Positions 1-6,600 of a DNA stretch of 20,643 bases are shown here, one piece after another. Position 1 is the stretch's first letter; each line of letters starts with the position of its first letter. The stretch covers positions 1 through 20,643 of IMG/VR virus record IMGVR_UViG_3300044951_001643; one strand, given 5' to 3'. The notes beneath the pieces are model-generated. The model was given only the letters and a program-made list of their open reading frames with translations. It was not told the DNA's origin and ran no database searches. The translations under genes were made by a program, and so were the position numbers. The stretch comes from a virus.

Positions 1-71
1 TATAATTCTAAAGCAGGCAATGCACTTACAACTCTGCCAGTCCCGCCGTTAATAAAAAAAACTTTGTGCAT
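1..71 (-). CDS. 5' end of an unidentified gene, cut by the left edge
   Basis: Only the first 23 codons lie in the window. The product begins MHKVFFINGGTGRVVSALPA, a hydrophobic beta strand followed by a glycine-rich NGGTGRV turn and a helix. Such a beegining could be the nucleotide-binding start of a Rossmann-like or GT-B glycosyltransferase-like enzyme (compare the G-x-G-D...LPAL start of heptosyltransferase-type proteins), but 23 residues cannot settle this. I chose the ATG at 71-69 because AGGG (84-81) sits 9 nt upstream of it. An in-frame ATG at 80-78 would add three residues (MNF) but directly abuts the AGGG, leaving no usable spacing. The gene has its own late promoter and a hairpin that covers its ribosome binding site (separate entries). 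The function is not assigned. Confidence 0.6.
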   Translation of the reverse strand, partial: MHKVFFINGGTGRVVSALPALEL

Positions 72-75
72 GAAA

Positions 76-115
76 TTCATCCCTATAATATATTAAAGCT
101 ATTTATAGGGATGAA
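76..115 (-). promoter_or_regulatory. Perfect 13-bp inverted repeat that would mask the ribosome binding site of the left-edge gene
   Basis: Arms 76-88 (TTCATCCCTATAA on the plus strand) and 103-115 (TTATAGGGATGAA) are perfectly complementary, with a 14-nt loop (89-102). In minus-strand RNA the 3' arm contains the AGGGAUG ribosome binding region of the next gene. A read-through transcript from the fibre operon would fold and hide that site. A transcript started at the embedded late promoter (start near 94, inside the loop) lacks the 5' arm and cannot fold. The same logic is known for T4 genes such as e and I-TevI. The pairing is seen directly; the regulatory effect is inferred. Confidence 0.65.
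100..107 (-). promoter_or_regulatory. T4-type late promoter octamer TATAAATA
   Basis: Read on the minus strand the octamer is a perfect match to the T4 late promoter consensus TATAAATA, recognised in T4 by the phage sigma factor gp55 with the sliding clamp gp45. The expected transcription start is about 6 nt downstream, near 94-93, giving a leader of about 23 nt before the ATG at 71. It lies between the stop of the 92-aa gene (138) and the next start codon. The octamer overlaps the 5' arm and the loop of the inverted repeat at 76-115. Confidence 0.75.
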
Positions 116-137
116 AAATCACATTTTAAAAAACTGA

Positions 138-416
138 TTAATGCGGAGAATATCTTGACAAAGTTAACGTTTGAAAATAATTAGTTGGACGTTGAGGCCA
201 TTCTATTAATCTTAAATCTTCAAGATCTTTATATTTGTTTGGCAAATCACGAAGATCTTGTTTATACTCTTGCCATGCAGTTAACATATTTTCAGGGGAA
301 TCAAAGTTATAACAACTTTCAGCTGCTACTAGCAGCTCGTTTCGATATGATCTAACTTGATCCCATGTTATAATGTTAATTTCTTCTTCTATTATTTGTT
401 CATTTTCTGTAGTCAT
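138..416 (-). CDS. Small tail-fibre assembly chaperone-like protein (92 aa)
   Basis: This acidic 92-aa protein carries, from about residue 17 to 60, the pattern TWDQVRSYRNELL ... W.EYKQDLRDLP. It resembles the phage tail assembly chaperone type (W..VR..R...L ... W..YR..LRDLP) found beside tail-fibre genes in many phages; such proteins help fold or attach fibre tips and are not usually in the particle. The start ATG (416-414) overlaps the stop of the 347-aa adhesin gene as TAATG, so translation is probably coupled; AAGGGTG lies about 8 nt upstream. It is clearly related to the C-terminal half of the 195-aa protein at 1469-2056, which points to duplication. The last roughly 30 residues (EWPQRPTNYF...) are proline/aromatic-rich. 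The family assignment is by motif only. Confidence 0.7.
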   Translation of the reverse strand: MTTENEQIIEEEINIITWDQVRSYRNELLVAAESCYNFDSPENMLTAWQEYKQDLRDLPNKYKDLEDLRLIEWPQRPTNYFQTLTLSRYSPH

Positions 417-1459
417 TAATAATACACCCTTATATATCCTGAAGCGCCGCTACCACCGCCGCCTGCATATCCTGCACAACAAGTACCGGTTCCGCCACCG
501 CCGCCGCCACCTGGAAAATTGCCCGGAGGTGCTGCACGGCCACGATCACATACCCAGGTACAGAAACTAGCAGTCATACATCCATAATTTAAACCAACAT
601 TAAATGCTGTACTACCACTACACGAATCACCACCTGGTCCAAAAATACCTGCTGAATTTCTGCAAGTTATATTCCATCTTAAATATTGATTACATTGAGC
701 TTGAAAAACATTAATTACTGTGTCTCCGCCAAATGTTGCACCTCCTGATTGACTCATGTGTCCGCAAGCGAGACCGCCAACTGAACAATATGAGCTGTGT
801 GCCGATGCCCAACTTTGCACATCATTAGTATACTGCGACGGACCAGTGTAACATCCTAGATCACCACCAGGCGCATTATTAGATGCTGCCCAATTTCCGC
901 ACGAGTAATGATAACACACCCCGAGCGATGATGCACATGCACCGCCTACTGAATCAGCACACATTACACCGTTTCGTCTAACAAAAGAACAGCTTGATAG
1001 AGTAGTTTGGCAACACCAGCAGTTACTAACACCTTGTACGCTTTTACCGCCGCTTTGTCCCATTAACCCACCTGCGCCGGCGCATAGTGTAATTAGATCA
1101 TTAGGCAATACAGCGATTGTTTTTCTAGAATAACCACCGCCACCACCGCCCGAACCAGGTCCTGCGTTGCAGTTTGATCCGCTTGCACCGCCTGCACCTG
1201 AACCCCATACTTCTACAACAATAGAGCATACACCTGCAGGAACGACCCACGCACAACAACATCCGGACGGAACAAAAGTACCTTGAATACAACAATCGTT
1301 AAATTCACCTTGTGTTAAATCCGGAGTGCATCCATATACTTCTAAAGATCGCATACACTGCGGAAGTGTAGTACATGTACTGGCAGTGCCGCCACCGGTG
1401 CAATTTAACGTAGTAGTACAACACGGAGAATTTTTAATATAACAAATTTGATAGGGCAT
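416..1459 (-). CDS. Glycine-rich, extremely cysteine-rich adhesin-like protein (347 aa)
   Basis: This is a putative receptor-binding fibre-tip protein. An N-terminal segment of about 70 residues already contains 12 cysteines (including CC and CCC). It is followed by the hallmark strand WVVPAGVCSIVVEVWGSGAG (from about residue 70), then glycine-rich runs separated by variable loops, a late poly-glycine stretch, and the terminal strand GYIRVYY. The V-P-x-G-V...VE.WG.GG start with a glycine-rich body matches the glycine-rich domain of phage fibre adhesins; the T2/S16-type gp38 tips use similar poly-Gly stretches packed as polyglycine-II helices. About 34 of 347 residues are Cys by eye. AAGGAGAGATA precedes the ATG. 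The gene sits between the two chaperone-like genes, and its stop overlaps the start of the 92-aa one. The adhesin role is inferred. Confidence 0.75.
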   Translation of the reverse strand: MPYQICYIKNSPCCTTTLNCTGGGTASTCTTLPQCMRSLEVYGCTPDLTQGEFNDCCIQGTFVPSGCCCAWVVPAGVCSIVVEVWGSGAGGASGSNCNAGPGSGGGGGGYSRKTIAVLPNDLITLCAGAGGLMGQSGGKSVQGVSNCWCCQTTLSSCSFVRRNGVMCADSVGGACASSLGVCYHYSCGNWAASNNAPGGDLGCYTGPSQYTNDVQSWASAHSSYCSVGGLACGHMSQSGGATFGGDTVINVFQAQCNQYLRWNITCRNSAGIFGPGGDSCSGSTAFNVGLNYGCMTASFCTWVCDRGRAAPPGNFPGGGGGGGTGTCCAGYAGGGGSGASGYIRVYY

Positions 1460-1468
1460 TATCTCTCC

Positions 1469-2056
1469 TTACTTCTTAGGTACAGTTACTGGAACATACC
1501 ATACACATTTTGCTGCTTCTTCATCTGATAATCCAGCTCTTTCACTTTCAGGATATGGAGGTAAATAATCATTCCAAAATACAGTATCTGGTGTTCTGTT
1601 TGCTGCTAACTCTCTGTCAGGAAGATCTCTTAATAATTGTCTGTGTTCTATCCATTGTGTTTTTAAAGGTTCGGGAGTATCGATATTAAATTGATTATCA
1701 GACATTGCTAACATTGTATTCCGTCTTAATCGTATGTCGTCCCATGTTAGTGGTGGATAAGTTTCAATTACTACTTCATTTAAATCCCAATCCCAATGAG
1801 ATATTCTATAGTCCCATAATTCATGATCTTTATCAATTTTGTCTTGATCAAACAATATTGTCCAAAAATTAGTTTCTGGAAGTATTTCAACGAATTCACG
1901 ATCTGGGCCAAGTACCTGATCTCTATTATGAACTGGCAATTGCGCTTCTGTGTATATTGTACTTTCGATGTATCCTGGTCTATCACTAGTTGACTTCCAT
2001 ACCATTTTATAAAACTTTTCTGGTACTATTTCTTCTATACTTAAATTTTCACTCAT
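1469..2056 (-). CDS. Tail-fibre assembly chaperone-like protein with an extra N-terminal domain (195 aa)
   Basis: The C-terminal half (about residues 102-148) has LTWDDIRLRRNTMLAMSD ... W.EHRQLLRDLP, the same tail assembly chaperone-like signature as the 92-aa protein at 138-416. The first 100 residues form a separate acidic, Trp/Tyr-rich domain (for example HELWDYRISHWDWDLNEVV) that I do not recognise; it is missing from the short paralogue. The last residues (VWYVPVTVPKK) form a hydrophobic strand with a basic tail. The gene lies between the 280-aa and 347-aa adhesin genes, with AAGGAAAAAAT before its ATG, and is 9 bases from the following gene. Its context fits a helper for folding or attaching one of the adjacent adhesins. 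A shorter minus-strand frame inside it is a shadow. Confidence 0.7.
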   Translation of the reverse strand: MSENLSIEEIVPEKFYKMVWKSTSDRPGYIESTIYTEAQLPVHNRDQVLGPDREFVEILPETNFWTILFDQDKIDKDHELWDYRISHWDWDLNEVVIETYPPLTWDDIRLRRNTMLAMSDNQFNIDTPEPLKTQWIEHRQLLRDLPDRELAANRTPDTVFWNDYLPPYPESERAGLSDEEAAKCVWYVPVTVPKK

Positions 2057-2068
2057 ATTTTTTCCTTA

Positions 2069-2911
2069 TTACATCCAAATTCTTATTAAACCAGGAGCGC
2101 CATTGCCTCCCATTGGCATTACTGTGCTATTTGTACAACAACTACTTATACCCCCAGTGCCGCCACCTCCTGGAAATAAACCGTAAAATCCGCAAATACC
2201 ACCATACCGTCCATTACCGCCAGAGTCAACCCCTTGTGCCGTTGTGTCATATGTCATATATATATTTCTAGCACCAAATGGAGATGAACCGCCCCATGTT
2301 AGTGTTTGGCTAGATGGTCCGCATATACTACCAGAAGAATGATATCCGCCGTCACCTCCTCGTACATTCACATCGCCGCCATTTCCGGGCCAGCCGCCGT
2401 TTGGCAACACTCCGCCTGCATTATACGGTCTAGACTCTCCTCCGAACCCGCCTTCTGCACAAAAATTAGTTAATCCGGCACCTGTTATATAAGTAGTTCC
2501 GCCTTTTGAACCGCAGCAACATGCTTGGTCTCGCATACTTGTAGTAAATGAGCCGCCGCCTTGACCTCCTGCACCTACACAAATGGTATAGCATGATCCG
2601 GCAGCAACTGGCAATGTTTTCCTAGCATATGCACTGCCACCACCACCGCCACCTATTGTGGAGCAATTATTAACAACTGCAGAGCCGCCACCACCGCCAC
2701 CTCCCCATAATTCAATAATAACTGATGACACACCAGGCGGAACACACCATAAACAGCAAATTCCCGATCCTGGATTACACGTAAATCTCGTACCGTTACC
2801 GGATATTTGAAATAAACAGGCTCCTTGAGTTTCTGTTACTGATTGTATACAATTCCATCCGCTATGCGTAGTTAAATCTGTATGGATTACTTCTGTTCTA
2901 TATCTTCCCAT
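2069..2911 (-). CDS. Glycine-rich, cysteine-rich adhesin-like protein (280 aa)
   Basis: A second member of the adhesin set. An N-terminal segment of about 55 residues with six Cys (including ICCLWC) leads into CVPPGVSSVIIELWGGGGGG, then several glycine runs, loops with CCC and CC clusters, a PGGGGTGG run near the end and the terminal strand GLIRIWM. By eye there are 17 Cys. The architecture is the same as in the 253-aa and 347-aa neighbours, but the loops between the glycine runs differ strongly, as expected for receptor-binding tips in which loops set specificity. AGGAAGAAATA before the ATG is a good ribosome binding site. The gene follows the 253-aa adhesin by 12 bases and precedes the 195-aa chaperone-like gene. 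The family call rests on the V-P-P-G-V/E-L-W-G signature and the glycine pattern. Confidence 0.75.
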   Translation of the reverse strand: MGRYRTEVIHTDLTTHSGWNCIQSVTETQGACLFQISGNGTRFTCNPGSGICCLWCVPPGVSSVIIELWGGGGGGGSAVVNNCSTIGGGGGGSAYARKTLPVAAGSCYTICVGAGGQGGGSFTTSMRDQACCCGSKGGTTYITGAGLTNFCAEGGFGGESRPYNAGGVLPNGGWPGNGGDVNVRGGDGGYHSSGSICGPSSQTLTWGGSSPFGARNIYMTYDTTAQGVDSGGNGRYGGICGFYGLFPGGGGTGGISSCCTNSTVMPMGGNGAPGLIRIWM

Positions 2912-2923
2912 TATTTCTTCCTA

Positions 2924-3685
2924 TTAATACCATATCTTAACTAATCCGCCACCACCGCAGCCACCGCATGATTGGGCTGTAGTAACACAACTACCAGCAG
3001 CTCCGCCACCTGGAAAATGTCCTCCCCAGTTATAAGCAAAAGTACCTACACCGCCAATACCACCGTTCATAGGAGCTGCACCGCCTCTAGTAGTAGTATA
3101 ATGACACTGAGTGCCACTTACTGTAGTTCCTCCCGCGCCTACTGCAACAATTTGGCTAGTAGCAGGAGTATTACCTGACGGAAATCCAATACCATAATTA
3201 TCTCCAGCGCATGTGTTTTGTCGGTGACAACCGGTACAAGCGCCAAATCCACCTATGGCACACAAACTGCCGGAATTAAATCCAGAAAAGTATGTTGTAC
3301 CTCCATCTGTTGCTCGTGTAGCACAACAACCATAACAACCAATATTACCTACACACCAAGTGTATTGACATCCTGGCAGTGTAGGAATAGTTGCAGACGC
3401 GTAACCGCCTGCACCGCCTGCACCACCTGCGGTGCAGGCGGTGCCATTACCGCCACCACCTCCACCGCCACCAGGCCCCCAAAGTTCAACTACGATAGAG
3501 CACACTCCAGGGGGGACGGTCCACGTGCCGCTATTGGCGTTTCCTATACCAAAAAATGTGCATTTTGTATTTGCAACTGTAATATTACAGTCTATTCTAA
3601 CACCATAATTGATGCACATAGATTGATCAGGTACGGTTGAACATACTGTATCGACTCTATCTGGTAATGATTGATATCTTGCCAT
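2924..3685 (-). CDS. Glycine-rich, cysteine-rich adhesin-like protein (253 aa)
   Basis: The first and shortest of three related adhesin-like proteins. A Cys-containing N-terminal segment (to about residue 53) is followed by WTVPPGVCSIVVELWGPG with a long run of glycines, then loops rich in Cys (CYGCC, ACTGCHRQNTC), another glycine region and the terminal strand GLVKIWY. About 19 Cys are visible. The start ATG overlaps the stop of the 2970-aa gene by one base (TAATG), and a strong AGGAGG lies 7 nt upstream, so the gene is probably co-translated with the giant protein. A perfect 14-bp GC-rich inverted repeat lies inside the poly-Gly coding part (3411-3444). Its likely role is a fibre-tip or receptor-binding protein, inferred from domain type and position. 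It has no chaperone-like gene directly behind it, unlike the two other adhesins. Confidence 0.75.
   Translation of the reverse strand: MARYQSLPDRVDTVCSTVPDQSMCINYGVRIDCNITVANTKCTFFGIGNANSGTWTVPPGVCSIVVELWGPGGGGGGGGNGTACTAGGAGGAGGYASATIPTLPGCQYTWCVGNIGCYGCCATRATDGGTTYFSGFNSGSLCAIGGFGACTGCHRQNTCAGDNYGIGFPSGNTPATSQIVAVGAGGTTVSGTQCHYTTTRGGAAPMNGGIGGVGTFAYNWGGHFPGGGAAGSCVTTAQSCGGCGGGGLVKIWY
3411..3444. repeat. Perfect 14-bp GC-rich inverted repeat inside the 253-aa adhesin gene
   Basis: Arms 3411-3424 (GCACCGCCTGCACC) and 3431-3444 (GGTGCAGGCGGTGC) are fully complementary around a 6-nt loop. The stretch codes for the GTACTAGGAGGAG part of the glycine-rich domain. Gly (GGN) and Ala/Thr (GCN/ACN) codons make complementarity easier by chance, but a perfect 14-bp arm is still striking in AT-rich DNA. 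No U-run follows on the minus strand, so it is not a typical terminator. Confidence 0.85.
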
Positions 3686-6600
3686 TATACTGCCTCCTGA
3701 ATGCCTAATGCTAAGGCTGTTACTTGTTGAGTATTGCTCGACACATACAAATATGTGTTCGGCGGTACAATAATACCTGTTCGTTCTAACACACCATTAC
3801 CTGCAATGATCGCATCAAACTCAATAAAATCAGTAAACACTGGTTGACCGTTAGCTAATAACACGTTACCGCCGGTTGCATAACCTGTTAGTAACGGCTG
3901 AATTGAACCATTAGGTGTTGCAGATAAAACAAATTGTGTACTGCTAACAATTGCTTTAACATAATACGCAGGCACCATCCAAAATGCAGGAGTTAAAGCA
4001 GCCGCAGCAATTGTTGATAATGGAACTACTGTACCATATGGTGTTAAACTAACAGTAAAATTATTTGACGAACTAATTGATAGTATATAGTACGTTGTGT
4101 TAGCAACAATACCGCCCCATGTGGTACCTAAAAATACAACAGGCTGTCCCGGAACTAACGTTGCAGTACTTGATACTGTAATGAAATTAGAAGATGTAGT
4201 TGTGTTAGTAACAATAAACGGTAATGTTGTTAGCGGTAATGTTTGAATATTACCAAAACCAGAATTTAAGCTATTACCAGTAAATGTTAACAATTGGTTA
4301 GCTGCCAACATTGCAGTAGATCCGCCTGGTGCTAATGTAACAACATTACTTTGAACAATGTTTGTATTAAAGCTAGTTGTTAATGTAGTAGGAACTCCGC
4401 TGTTTTGCAATGTAGCAATACTAAATGTAAATGGACTTTGCACTGCATGTACAAAATATGCATTGTACGGTAACAACGATGTACCTGAATTATTTACAAC
4501 TTGCATTGTCATTTGGTTAGATGAATTATTCCAATTTAATGCAGCACCGCCAACTGTAGAACTAAGTGTAAATGTGTTATATGTAGGAATACTTTGCACA
4601 TAATAATACACATTAGCTTGAATTCCGCCAATTGTATAACCAGTAAACATTACAGGTTGATTTACAACTAAATGACGTGTACTACCAGTTGTAGTTAAAA
4701 TAGTGCCAAGTGTGTTAGTTACTGTAATAGTAGGACCAGTAAAGATCATCGGAGCATTTGCAATCAATGATGCAGCATTTGTAGGACCAGTTGGTGTTAA
4801 GCCAGTACTGTTAGTAAAATACATATATCCATATTCAGTTCTTAATGTAACCGACACGTTCGAATATTGAAATTGTGTAACAGTAAATGTTGTTGGACTT
4901 AAAATTGTATTAACATAATATGTAATATTAGAGTTAATATTACCAAATGCCGCACCGGTTACATATAATGGTTGTCCAATGGTTAACTGCGCAGTCGACG
5001 GTTGAATCGAAATCCCTGCATTAGCAATAGTCGGTGCAGATGTTAATGTCATTGTACCAGTAGTACCAGTAAGTGCAAATACTGTTCCACCAACTGATGT
5101 CGAAATAGTAAATGTTGTACTATTAAGTACTTGTAACACGTAGTATGTTGTATTTGCAGTTACATTACCAAATAATGAACCAGTAAATACAATCGGTAAA
5201 CCTGGGTATAAATTAGCAGTAGTTTGACCAGATGCTACGTTATACGCGTTAGAAATTAGTTGACTTGATCCTGCAATTGTAAGATTAGTTGTACTACTTG
5301 CAATAATGCCACTAGTAGTTAAAATAGCTTGTTGTCCACCCCATGAGTTAGCAAGAGTAAACTGAGTGCTATTTAAAATTTGCATTATGTAATATGTTGT
5401 ACCTGCAAATAAACCAGCAATACCTGAACTAAGAACAATTGGTAAACCAACTGATAATGTAGCAGTACTATTACATGTTAAAATATTTGTAGTTGCCGAA
5501 ACACTAGTAATAATAATAGGAACATTTGTATTTGTTAAAAGATTACCTATTGTTAACACGTTAGATGTTGCTGTAGTAGTAACGACTGGGAATGTTTGTG
5601 ACATGTACACGTTTGAAACTGCAACTGGCATACTAGACGCAATAATTGTCATCGGCGACGGAAAACTACTAGATGCAACAGTTGATAGTGATAACGCAGC
5701 ACCATATGGTAATGTCGAAACAGTAAAGGTATTTAATGCCGGAATAGTTGCAACGTAATATGTAGTAGTTGATACAACTGAACCGCCAAATACTGAGTTA
5801 CCTGTAGCATTATTAGATAATGTCACCGGTTGCCCAATCCACAGATATGAAGTTGACGGGGACATTGGCATACTACCACCTGCATTATACGCCAACGAAA
5901 CAACCGGTCCTCCTGGTACTGATGAAATACTAAATGAAACTGCATTTGGAATAGATGCAATATAATATACTGTATTAAGAATAATACCGCCTATTACACT
6001 TGATGTAAACACTACAGGCATACCAACATACAACGCATATGTATTTTGACATACTATTAGATTTGGTCCTAATAATGAAGTAGAAGTACATGTCATTGCA
6101 TTAGTTGTAAATACATTAGAGCCAGCTGTGGTATTACTAATCATAGGTAACTGTACAGGACCATAAAATCCAGTCATAGTGGCGGTTTGGGTACTTGATA
6201 TCGTAAATGCTGTACCGCTATAACCTAAATATTGTATTGACGAAATTGTAAATGTAGTTGCTGATACAATTGCGTTTATATAATATGTAGTACCTTGGAC
6301 AATAGTATTTAAAATGCGTCCCCAAAATACAATCGGTTGTCCAATTATTAGATTAGTTGTAGTTTGTTGTACAGTACAAGTACCAGTAGCAGACGTTAGT
6401 ATAACAGCTGGTCCGCCTAATGTTAGCGAAACTGTAAACCGTGTAGTATCAATAATATTTAAAATATAATATGTAACTGATGTAGCAGTTAAACCACCAA
6501 ACGTAGTACCAGTAAATATTACAGGTTGTCCATATGCAAAGTTATCAGTAGTAGTACATGTGATAAAATTAGTACCCACAGCAGTTGCTGACACTGTAGT

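Noticed and set aside
81-93. TATAATAT on the plus strand as a divergent promoter
   Set aside because: It is a weak AT-rich match with no gene on the plus strand to drive and no clear -35 element.
76-115. Hairpin at the left end as a Rho-independent terminator for the fibre operon
   Set aside because: The stem is AT-rich and the U-run (about 17 bases further on) is inside the next gene rather than directly after the stem. The overlap with TATAAATA and the ribosome binding site fits a regulatory role better.
1780-1986. Second minus-strand frame of 68 codons inside the 195-aa gene
   Set aside because: It is out of frame with the 195-aa gene, which has the chaperone-like motif and a good ribosome binding site. 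The short frame has no recognisable motif.
3218-3640. Plus-strand open frame of 140 codons, and other plus-strand frames of 60-100 codons across the window
   Set aside because: They lie opposite longer minus-strand genes with recognisable domains. Their products are low-complexity mirror images of Gly/Cys or Thr/Val codons, and no plus-strand gene arrangement or promoter supports them.
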